Source of the DNA: DATELY01 sp035276085
GTDB lineage: Bacteria; Pseudomonadota; Gammaproteobacteria; Steroidobacterales; Steroidobacteraceae
Reading direction: 5' to 3'
Assembly: GCA_035276085.1 (NCBI GenBank)
Contig: DATELY010000276.1
Location: forward strand, 1-6,345
Length of the DNA stretch: 6,345 nucleotides
The notes under the pieces were generated by a model. The model saw only the letters and a program-made list of their open reading frames with translations. It did not search any database and had not been told where the DNA came from. Of this stretch, positions 1 to 5,866 are shown piece after piece. The position numbers were made by a program, and so were the translations under genes. Position 1 is the stretch's first letter. Every line of letters begins with the position of its first letter.

Positions 1-4
1 TGGC

Positions 5-59
5 CAGCAAGCCAGCTAGCCAGCCGACCAGCAAGCCGCTAGCCATCAGACCAGCAACC
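5..59. repeat. Imperfect tandem octamer array (CAGCNNNC), seven units
   Basis: Seven head-to-tail units start at 5, 13, 21, 29, 37, 44 and 52. Six are 8 nt long; the unit at 37 has lost one base. Five of the seven begin with CAGC, and the second half varies (AAGC, TAGC, CGAC, AGAC, AACC). A longer period is also visible: CCAGCAAGCC recurs at 4 and 28, and CCAGCAACC at 51, giving a 23-24 bp super-unit. The bases before unit 1 fit the pattern, so the array probably extends left of the window. It may be non-coding intergenic repeat DNA. However, one + frame is open through it and ends at a TGA at 60-62, and one - frame is open from an ATG at 46-44, so the end or start of a neighbouring gene cannot be excluded. 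Confidence 0.6.
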
Positions 60-61
60 TG

Positions 62-86
62 AGTCCCCCATCACACCTTCGGGACT
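62..86. repeat. Inverted repeat AGTCCC-N13-GGGACT
   Basis: The arms at 62-67 and 81-86 are perfect 6-bp reverse complements around a 13-base spacer. The right arm touches the proposed -35 box of the sahR promoter. It could be a weak hairpin at the end of an upstream transcript or a protein-binding site. No T-tract follows on either strand, so a classical intrinsic terminator is not supported. A 6-bp repeat can also occur by chance. Confidence 0.3.
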
Positions 87-114
87 GGCCAACCCCGGCC
101 CCTCCTCGTATAGT
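86..114 (+). promoter_or_regulatory. Candidate sigma70 promoter of the sahR-metF-metH operon
   Basis: A -10 box TATAGT (109-114, 5 of 6 to consensus) lies 17 bp downstream of TGGCCA (86-91, 4 of 6 to TTGACA). Transcription would start near 121, just before the inverted repeat at 124-145, so a bound repressor would block initiation or promoter clearance. An alternative -10, TATAAA at 126-131, lies inside that inverted repeat and would give a leader of about ten bases, but no good -35 sits at the right distance. The prediction rests on sequence match only. Confidence 0.45.
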
Positions 115-123
115 GCCGTCTCA

Positions 124-145
124 GATATAAATATTTCCTTATATC
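124..145. promoter_or_regulatory. Candidate SahR operator (GATATAA-N8-TTATATC)
   Basis: The arms at 124-130 and 139-145 are perfect 7-bp reverse complements separated by 8 bases. The element sits in a short AT-rich island within GC-rich DNA, between the predicted transcription start and the sahR ATG at 149. ArsR-family dimers bind AT-rich inverted repeats of about this size, usually overlapping their own promoter, and the adjacent gene encodes such a protein. Direct copies of CCTTAT at 137 and 145 overlap the right arm. Autoregulation of the operon is inferred. No second copy was seen before metH or the lipoprotein gene. Confidence 0.6.
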
Positions 146-148
146 CTT

Positions 149-1069
149 ATGGGTCAATCTCTGGATGCTGTTCTGACGGCACTGCGAGCGGCTGCCGAGC
201 CAACCCGGCTGCGGTTGCTTGCGTTGCTGGCGCAGGCGGAGCTGACGGTGAGCGAGATCTGCCTGGTCGTGGGGCAGAGCCAGCCGCGCGTGTCGAGACA
301 TCTGAAATTGCTGTGCGACGCCCAGCTGCTCGATCGGTTTCGTGAACAGCACTTCGTGTATTACCGCGCCCCCGTCGCGGGTCCTGGCCGGGCCGTGCTC
401 GAAGAACTGTTGGGACTCGTTGCACGTGACGACGAAATACTGGTCCGCGATCGCACGCGCCTCGAGCGCTTGATCGCGGCGCGCGGCGAACGCGCGGCGA
501 GCGATTTGCAAGGCGGTACGCTCGGCGTGGTCGAGAGCGGCAGCGATGAGATCGGCGCTTTCGTGGTGGCCGAGTTGAGCTCGGAGCCCATGGGTCGGGT
601 GCTGGACGTCGGCACGGGCGCCGGTCATCTGCTCAAGGCCTTCGCACCTTCAGCGAGTCGCGCCATCGGCATCGATATCTCCAGCGATGCGCTTCGTCTC
701 GCGCGCAGCAATGTCCACGGCGCCGGCTTCAGCCAGTGCGAGCTGCAACGCGGCGACATGTACGACTTGCCGTTCGCGCCCGGGTCATTCGACACCGTGG
801 CGATGGATCGAGTGCTCGCGGGCGCCGAGCAGCCGTTTGCTGCCTTGTCCGAGGCAGCGCGCGTGCTCGATCGGCGCGGCCGCCTGATCGTGATCGATGA
901 CTTCGATGCCCTGAGCGACGCCAGTCAAGGCAACCCCATCGCGCTGCTGCGGCAGTGGTTCGACAAGCTCGGACTCACCTGCGAGCGAATCCGCCCGGTC
1001 GACACGCACGGTGCACACCTTCTATTGGCCATCGCCCGGCGCGTCGTCACCGGGCTCAAGGCTGCTTAA
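149..1069 (+). CDS. sahR: SahR-type ArsR-family repressor with methyltransferase-like sensor domain
   Basis: This is a 306-residue cytoplasmic regulator in two parts. Residues 5-75 form an ArsR winged helix: AEPTRLRLLALL (16-27), recognition helix SQPRVSRHLKLL (44-55), and a wing near FREQHFVYYR. The stretch matching the metal-binding ELCVCDL loop of arsenic-sensing ArsR reads ELTVSEI (31-37), so both Cys ligands are replaced and metal sensing is unlikely. Residues about 135-260 are a class I SAM-methyltransferase fold: motif I VLDVGTGAG (151-159), acidic IGID (D176), GDMYDLPF (202-209) and FDTVAMDRVL (214-223). This architecture, directly before metF and metH, matches SahR. That repressor was characterised in Desulfovibrio alaskensis and releases the SAM-cycle genes when S-adenosylhomocysteine rises. 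The start at 149 places the ArsR helices at their usual distance from the N terminus, although no Shine-Dalgarno precedes it. A gap of 15 bp to metF indicates co-transcription. An active methyltransferase remains possible. Confidence 0.88.
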   Translation: MGQSLDAVLTALRAAAEPTRLRLLALLAQAELTVSEICLVVGQSQPRVSRHLKLLCDAQLLDRFREQHFVYYRAPVAGPGRAVLEELLGLVARDDEILVRDRTRLERLIAARGERAASDLQGGTLGVVESGSDEIGAFVVAELSSEPMGRVLDVGTGAGHLLKAFAPSASRAIGIDISSDALRLARSNVHGAGFSQCELQRGDMYDLPFAPGSFDTVAMDRVLAGAEQPFAALSEAARVLDRRGRLIVIDDFDALSDASQGNPIALLRQWFDKLGLTCERIRPVDTHGAHLLLAIARRVVTGLKAA

Positions 1070-1084
1070 CGAGACGAGAACCGC

Positions 1085-2005
1085 ATGTCCGCCAACATTC
1101 TCCAAGAACAACTGAGCCAGCTCGCCAGCAAGGCGACACGCCCCGTACGCGTTTCGTTCGAGTTCTTCCCGCCGAAGGATGCGGCGATGGAGCAGACGCT
1201 GTGGCAGTCGATCGAGCGCCTCGCGCCGCTCAGTCCCAGCTTCGTTTCCGTTACCTACGGCGCGGATGGCTCGACCCGTACTCGCACGCACAACGTGGTA
1301 ACGCGAGTCGCACGCGAAACCGGGCTCACCGCGGCACCGCACCTCACGTGTGTGGGAGCGCCGCGAGAAGAGATCCTCGAGATCGCGCGCAACTACTGGT
1401 CGCAAGGCGTACGCAACATCGTCGCGTTGCGAGGCGATCCGCCGCAGGGTGCGACCACCTACGTGCCGCATCCGCAGGGTTTTCCTTATGCGCTGGATTT
1501 GGTGAAAGGCCTGCGCTCGGTGGGCGACTTCGACATCTCCGTCGCGACGTATCCTGAAGTTCATCCCGAATCACCGAGCCGGCAGTTCGAGATCGACAAT
1601 CTCAGGGCCAAGCTGGATGCGGGCGCGAATCGCGCCATCACGCAATTCTTCTTCGATACGCAAAGCTATCTGCGCTTTCGCGATGACTGCCGGGCGGCGG
1701 GCATCGCAGCCAGCATCGTGCCCGGCATCCTGCCCATCACGCGCTTTCCGCAGATGTTGCGCATGGCCGAGCGCTGTGGCGCGAGCGTGCCGCAGTGGAT
1801 GCGGGATCGCTTCGATGGCCTGGATGACGATGCGGATACGCGCCGCATGATTGCCGCCGCGGTCGCCATCGAACAGGTGCAGCAGCTGCAGCGCGAAGGC
1901 GTGGAGGAGTTTCATTTCTACACGCTGAATCGCTCCGAGCTGACGTATGCAATCTGTCATGCGTTGGGCGTGCGGCCGAACGCGGGCGTGAGGCGTGAGG
2001 CTTGA
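1085..2005 (+). CDS. metF: Methylenetetrahydrofolate reductase, MetF
   Basis: This FAD-dependent cytosolic enzyme reduces 5,10-methylene-THF to 5-methyl-THF, the methyl donor used by MetH, encoded next. The 306 residues match the usual length of about 300 for bacterial MetF and span a single TIM-barrel domain. Visible family motifs are FEFFPPK (25-31, with E26 matching catalytic Glu28 of E. coli), FVSVTYGA (53-60), PHLTC (85-89), ALRGDPP (114-120, with D118 matching flavin-tuning Asp120), ATYPEVHPES (154-163), ITQFFFD, and FHFYTLNR (276-283). The ATG lies 15 bp after the sahR stop with a weak purine-rich GAGAA (1076-1080) in front. The C-terminal tail after ALGVRP looks added: its last residues and the stop codon are encoded by a heptamer repeat (1985-2005), so the end of the protein has probably been altered by the repeat without touching the barrel. 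Confidence 0.97.
   Translation: MSANILQEQLSQLASKATRPVRVSFEFFPPKDAAMEQTLWQSIERLAPLSPSFVSVTYGADGSTRTRTHNVVTRVARETGLTAAPHLTCVGAPREEILEIARNYWSQGVRNIVALRGDPPQGATTYVPHPQGFPYALDLVKGLRSVGDFDISVATYPEVHPESPSRQFEIDNLRAKLDAGANRAITQFFFDTQSYLRFRDDCRAAGIAASIVPGILPITRFPQMLRMAERCGASVPQWMRDRFDGLDDDADTRRMIAAAVAIEQVQQLQREGVEEFHFYTLNRSELTYAICHALGVRPNAGVRREA
1985..2005. repeat. Heptamer array, GGCGTGA type, forming the metF 3' end
   Basis: Three adjoining 7-base units lie at 1985-1991, 1992-1998 and 1999-2005. The first two are identical (GGCGTGA) and the third is GGCTTGA. The units encode the last residues of MetF, and the TGA of the third is the stop codon. A fourth copy would begin GG at 2006 and then degenerates. 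The third unit is the reverse complement of part of the heptamer array before metH, so the two arrays face each other. Confidence 0.65.
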
Positions 2006-2061
2006 GGTAGCGCGCCGCCGGCCATCGTCTGTTCTTCTTTTTCAGCCCCAGGTCTCAAGCC
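1999..2061 (+). repeat. Inverted repeat joining the two heptamer arrays; possible mRNA stem-loop
   Basis: GGCTTGAG (1999-2006) is the exact reverse complement of CTCAAGCC (2054-2061). In RNA the stem could continue past one mismatch (1998/2062) for two more pairs, enclosing 47 bases that include the pyrimidine tract 2032-2043. The left arm contains the metF stop codon, so ribosomes finishing metF would melt it; this would suit a translation-sensitive switch or an mRNA-stability element. The long loop makes folding uncertain, and no T-run follows the right arm, so it is not a standard terminator. Confidence 0.4.
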
Positions 2062-2079
2062 CCAAACCCCAGGCCCCTT
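2045..2079. repeat. Heptamer array, GCCCCAR type, directly before the metH start
   Basis: Five 7-base units start at 2045, 2052, 2059, 2066 and 2073. Consensus is GCCCCAR; the second unit (GTCTCAA) is the most diverged and the last ends in TT. The array stops two bases before the metH ATG and occupies the position of its ribosome binding site; only AGG at 2071-2073 resembles a Shine-Dalgarno. I recall degenerate heptamer arrays of this style from intergenic regions of xanthomonad-like genomes, but could not compare them here. Confidence 0.6.
2046..2077 (-). other. Four GGGG runs on the minus strand (possible G-quadruplex)
   Basis: Read on the minus strand, the heptamer array carries GGGG at 2077-2074, 2070-2067, 2063-2060 and 2049-2046, with intervening loops of 3, 3 and 10 bases. 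This is compatible with a DNA G-quadruplex in the template strand just upstream of metH; the long third loop weakens it. The mRNA is C-rich here and would not form the structure itself. Confidence 0.35.
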
Positions 2080-2081
2080 CC

Positions 2082-5000
2082 ATGAACCGCACGCAACGCA
2101 TCGCCGAATTCCGCCGCCTCCTCACCGAGCGCATCCTCATCATCGACGGCGCAATGGGCACGATGATCCAGGGCTATGGCCTCACGGAAGCCGACTACCG
2201 CGGCGAGCGCTTCAAGGATTGGCCGTGTGACATGAAAGGCAATTCCGACATCCTCGCGCTCACGCGGCCCGATGTGATCGGCGCCATCCACACGAAGTAT
2301 CTGGAAGCCGGCGCCGACATCATCGAGACGAACACGTTCACCGCGAACGAACCCTCGCAGGCCGACTACAAAGCCGAATCGTTCGTGCGCGATATCAACC
2401 TCGCGGCAACGCAGGCCGCGCGCCAAGCCGCGGACGCGTACACCCGGAAGACAGGTAAGACGGTGTTCGTGGCCGGCGCCATGGGGCCGACGAATCGCAC
2501 CGCCTCGCTGTCGCCCAACGTGAACGATCCTGCGTTCCGCAACATCGATTTCGATCAGCTGGTCGCCACGTATCTCGTCGGGGCACGCGCGCTCATCGAA
2601 GCGGGCGCCGATCTCATCCTGATCGAAACGATCTTCGACACGCTGAACGCGAAAGCGGCCTTGTTCGCTGCGCGCCAGGCCATCGATGCATGCGGCGACG
2701 ATCTGCCCATCATGGTCTCCGGCACCATCACGGATGCTTCGGGTCGCACGCTGTCCGGGCAGACCACAGAGGCGTTCTGGAACTCGGTGCGCCATGCACG
2801 GCCGACGGTCATCGGCTTGAACTGCGCGCTCGGTGCGCGCCAGCTGCGACCGTACATCGAGGAGCTCTCGCGCATTGCGGACTGCTACGTGTGCGCTTAC
2901 CCGAACGCAGGCTTGCCCAATGCGTTTGGACAATACGACGAGGAGCCCTGTCAAACCGCCGAGCTGATCCGCGAGTACGCCAACAGCGGCTTCGTCAACA
3001 TCGTCGGTGGCTGCTGCGGTACGACACCCGATCACATTCAGCACATCCAGGAGCACGTTGCCGGCATGCCGCCGCGCAAGCCGCCGGTGCTCGAGAAGCG
3101 CTGCCGCTTGTCGGGACTCGAGCCACTCAACATCGGGCCCGACAGTTTGTTCGTGAACGTCGGCGAGCGCACGAACGTCACAGGCTCGGCCAAGTTCCGC
3201 AAGTTGATCGAAGCCGACGACTACAACGCCGCGCTCGACGTTGCGCGCCAGCAAGTCACCAGCGGCGCGCAAGTCATCGACGTGAACATGGATGAGGGCA
3301 TGCTGGATTCGCAGGCGGCCATGGTGCGCTTCCTGAATCTCATCGCCTCCGAGCCGGACATCGCACGTGTGCCGATCATGATCGACTCGTCGAAATGGTC
3401 CGTGATCGAAGCCGGCCTCAAGTGCATCCAGGGCAAGGGGATCGTCAACTCCATCAGCTTGAAGGAGGGCGAAGAGCAGTTCCTGGAGCATGCCCGCAAG
3501 GTGCGCGCCTACGGCGCTGCCGTGGTCGTCATGGCGTTCGACGAACAGGGTCAGGCCGATACGATCAAGCGCAAAGTGGAGATCTGCCAGCGCTCCTATC
3601 GAGTGCTGACCGAAAAAGCGGATTTTCCGCCCGAAGACATCATCTTCGATCCGAACATCTTCGCCGTGGCGACGGGTATCGAGGAGCACAACCGTTACTC
3701 GCTCGACTTCATCGAGGCCACGGCCGAGATCAAGCGGGCCTGTCCGCATGCTCACGTGAGTGGCGGCGTCAGCAACGTCTCGTTCTCGTTCCGCGGCAAC
3801 GATGCCGTCCGCGAGGCAATGCATTCGGTGTTCCTGTATCACACCATCAAGGCGGGCATGACGATGGGCATCGTCAATGCGGGGCAGCTCGCGATTTACG
3901 AGGACATCGCGCCGGATTTGCGGGAGTGCGTCGAAGACGTGATCTTGTGTCGCCGCGACGACGCAACCGAGCGCTTGCTCGATATCGCGGCGCGCTACAA
4001 GGGTGAGGCAGGTATCAAGAAATCCGAGGACCTCGCGTGGCGCAGCTGGCCCGTCGCGAAGCGGCTGGAACACGCGTTGGTGAAGGGCATCGACGAGTTC
4101 GTCGTCGGCGATACGGAAGAAGCGCGGCTGCAGTTCGAACGTCCTTTGCAGGTGATCGAAGGTCCGCTGATGGATGGCATGAACGTCGTCGGCGATCTGT
4201 TCGGCACCGGCAAGATGTTCCTGCCGCAGGTGGTCAAGTCCGCGCGTGTCATGAAGAAGGCGGTTGCCCATCTCATACCGTACATCGAAGAGGAAAAGGC
4301 CGCTCGCGGTGGCAGCCGGTCGAACGGCAAGGTGGTGCTCGCGACCGTGAAGGGTGATGTGCACGACATCGGCAAGAACATCGTCGGCGTCGTGCTCCAG
4401 TGCAACAACTTCGAAGTCATCGATCTCGGTGTGATGGTCCCGTGCGATCGCATCCTCGAAACCGCGCGCCGCGAGGGCGCGGACATGATCGGTCTGTCGG
4501 GGCTGATCACGCCATCGCTCGACGAGATGGTGCACGTCGCGCGCGAGATGCAACGCCAGGGCTTCGCGCAGCCGTTGCTGATCGGTGGGGCGACGACCTC
4601 ACCTGCGCATACCTCCGTGAAGATCGATCCGCAGTACGAAGGTCCGGTGGTGTACGTGAAGGACGCGTCCCGCTCCGTGGGCGTGTGTCAGCAGCTCGTC
4701 ACGCCGGAATCGCGCGCTCAATACGTGCAGAAGCTCAAGGACGATCACGCGGTGCGACGCGAGCAGCATCAAGGCAAGCGCATGAAGGGACCGCAGTTCA
4801 CCATTGCGCAAACACGCGCGAACAAATTCAAGGGCGGTTGGGATAGCTACGTACCACCTGTCCCGCGCATGCTGGGCGTGCGCGCATTCGACAACTATTC
4901 GCTCGAAGAGCTGACGCGGTACATCGATTGGATGCCGTTCTTCAACGCCTGGGAGTTCGGTGGCAGGTTCCCCGACATCCTGACCGACCCGAAGGTGGGC

Positions 5001-5798
5001 GAGCAGGCGAGCAATCTGTATGCGGATGCCCGCAACATGTTGCGCAAGATCATCCGGGAGCAGTGGTTGACCGCACGCGCAGTGATCGGCCTCTTTCCCG
5101 CGAACTCGATCGATGACGACGATGTCGAGATCTACACCGACGACACGCGTACGCAGGTGCTCACGCGCCTGCACTTTCTGCGGCAGCAGAAGCGCAAGCC
5201 CGACCAGCAGCCGCATCTGGCGTTGGCGGACTACGTCGCGCCGCGTTCCTCCGGTGCGAAGGATTACATCGGTGCGTTTGCCGTGACGGCGGGCATTGGC
5301 ATCGAACGGCAACTGCAGACGTTCGAACAGGCACACGATGACTACTCGAGCATCATGCTCAAGGCACTCGCCGATCGATTTGCCGAAGCTCTGGCCGAGC
5401 GGATGCATGAGCGCGTGCGGCGCGAGTTCTGGGGTTACGCGCCGGAGGAGCGTTACACGAACGATCAGCTCGTGCGTGAGGAATATCGCGGCATTCGCCC
5501 GGCGCCCGGCTATCCCGCGTGTCCCGATCACACCGAGAAAACCACGCTGTGGCAGCTGCTCGATCCCGAACAGCGAGCTGGCATTCAGCTCACCGAATCG
5601 TTCGCGATGTTCCCGACGGCCGCGGTGAGCGGCTGGTACTTCTCGCACCCCGAGTCCCATTACTTCGCGGTCGGAAAGATCGATCTCGATCAGGTGCAGA
5701 ACTACGCGGCCCGCAAAAAAATGTCGCTGGAAGAAGCGCAGAAGTGGCTATCGCCGAATTTGGGATACGACTCGGATACGTCGGCGGACGCCGCGTGA
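2082..5798 (+). CDS. metH: Cobalamin-dependent methionine synthase, MetH (full length)
   Basis: This 1238-residue cytosolic enzyme transfers the methyl group of 5-methyl-THF through cobalamin to homocysteine, giving methionine. All four modules are present, as in the 1227-residue E. coli protein. The homocysteine domain (about 5-325) has zinc ligands C248, C311 and C312 in LNCALG and GGCCGTT. The pterin domain (about 355-615) opens with FVNVGERTNVTGS (357-369). The B12 part (about 650-885) has the helical cap around GPLMDGMNVVGDLFG, then DVHDIGKN with D759 and H761 (lower axial ligand) and S812 in ITPSLDEM. The reactivation domain (about 905-1225) binds SAM through D949 (YIDW) and the RPAPGYPACP motif (R1139, Y1144). 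No key residue is missing. The ATG at 2082 gives the E. coli-like N terminus. An in-frame GTG at 1995, overlapping metF, would add 29 repeat-encoded residues and is disfavoured. The Shine-Dalgarno is poor. The gene lies 76 bp after metF, probably in the same operon; no cobalamin riboswitch is seen. Confidence 0.98.
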   Translation: MNRTQRIAEFRRLLTERILIIDGAMGTMIQGYGLTEADYRGERFKDWPCDMKGNSDILALTRPDVIGAIHTKYLEAGADIIETNTFTANEPSQADYKAESFVRDINLAATQAARQAADAYTRKTGKTVFVAGAMGPTNRTASLSPNVNDPAFRNIDFDQLVATYLVGARALIEAGADLILIETIFDTLNAKAALFAARQAIDACGDDLPIMVSGTITDASGRTLSGQTTEAFWNSVRHARPTVIGLNCALGARQLRPYIEELSRIADCYVCAYPNAGLPNAFGQYDEEPCQTAELIREYANSGFVNIVGGCCGTTPDHIQHIQEHVAGMPPRKPPVLEKRCRLSGLEPLNIGPDSLFVNVGERTNVTGSAKFRKLIEADDYNAALDVARQQVTSGAQVIDVNMDEGMLDSQAAMVRFLNLIASEPDIARVPIMIDSSKWSVIEAGLKCIQGKGIVNSISLKEGEEQFLEHARKVRAYGAAVVVMAFDEQGQADTIKRKVEICQRSYRVLTEKADFPPEDIIFDPNIFAVATGIEEHNRYSLDFIEATAEIKRACPHAHVSGGVSNVSFSFRGNDAVREAMHSVFLYHTIKAGMTMGIVNAGQLAIYEDIAPDLRECVEDVILCRRDDATERLLDIAARYKGEAGIKKSEDLAWRSWPVAKRLEHALVKGIDEFVVGDTEEARLQFERPLQVIEGPLMDGMNVVGDLFGTGKMFLPQVVKSARVMKKAVAHLIPYIEEEKAARGGSRSNGKVVLATVKGDVHDIGKNIVGVVLQCNNFEVIDLGVMVPCDRILETARREGADMIGLSGLITPSLDEMVHVAREMQRQGFAQPLLIGGATTSPAHTSVKIDPQYEGPVVYVKDASRSVGVCQQLVTPESRAQYVQKLKDDHAVRREQHQGKRMKGPQFTIAQTRANKFKGGWDSYVPPVPRMLGVRAFDNYSLEELTRYIDWMPFFNAWEFGGRFPDILTDPKVGEQASNLYADARNMLRKIIREQWLTARAVIGLFPANSIDDDDVEIYTDDTRTQVLTRLHFLRQQKRKPDQQPHLALADYVAPRSSGAKDYIGAFAVTAGIGIERQLQTFEQAHDDYSSIMLKALADRFAEALAERMHERVRREFWGYAPEERYTNDQLVREEYRGIRPAPGYPACPDHTEKTTLWQLLDPEQRAGIQLTESFAMFPTAAVSGWYFSHPESHYFAVGKIDLDQVQNYAARKKMSLEEAQKWLSPNLGYDSDTSADAA

Positions 5799-5854
5799 TC
5801 GTCCGAGGGAACCGCGGCGCGGGCGTACTCATTGTGCCCACAGAACAACTCGGG

Positions 5855-5859
5855 GGAGG
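5855..5859 (+). promoter_or_regulatory. Strong ribosome binding site of the lipoprotein gene
   Basis: GGAGG lies within a longer purine stretch (5852-5864) and is seven bases from the ATG at 5867. It fixes that start codon and contrasts with the poor sites before sahR and metH. The rest of the 68-bp gap after metH (5799-5866) shows no intrinsic terminator and no convincing promoter, so read-through from metH is possible. Confidence 0.75.
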
Positions 5860-5866
5860 AAGAGCC

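Noticed and set aside
4..59. CRISPR array
   Set aside because: Repeats are 8 bases (or 23-24 bases as a super-period) with no unique spacers between them, and there are no cas genes in the window.
87..100. GGCC-N6-GGCC hairpin upstream of sahR as a terminator
   Set aside because: The stem is only 4 bp, with no T-tract on either strand; it is likely chance in GC-rich DNA.
100..148. MetJ (AGACGTCT-like) or MetR (TGAA-N5-TTCA) boxes
   Set aside because: Neither pattern is present before sahR or in the metF-metH gap; the ArsR-type inverted repeat is the only operator-like element.
71..628. Minus-strand open frame of 185 codons opposite sahR
   Set aside because: It covers the sahR promoter, the operator and the ArsR domain in antisense; its composition is Arg/Gln/His-rich and it has no recognisable motif.
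2006..2050. Intrinsic terminator between metF and metH, suggested by the T-rich stretch
   Set aside because: The Ts are interrupted (2032-2043) and no stable GC stem ends directly in front of them. The 8-bp inverted repeat encloses the T-rich stretch instead of preceding it.
2006..2081. Cobalamin, SAM or SAH riboswitch before metH
   Set aside because: The 76-bp gap is too short for a cobalamin riboswitch and consists of pyrimidine-rich and heptamer-repeat DNA. No SAM- or SAH-aptamer core was seen here or before sahR.
2055..4553. Minus-strand open frame of 832 codons opposite metH
   Set aside because: It lies wholly antisense to an unmistakable metH. Long antisense frames are expected opposite GC-rich coding DNA, and its His/Arg/Asp-rich translation resembles no family.
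4599..5660. Minus-strand open frame of 353 codons opposite the metH 3' half
   Set aside because: Same reasoning: it is a shadow of the metH B12-binding and reactivation domains, with no recognisable protein features.
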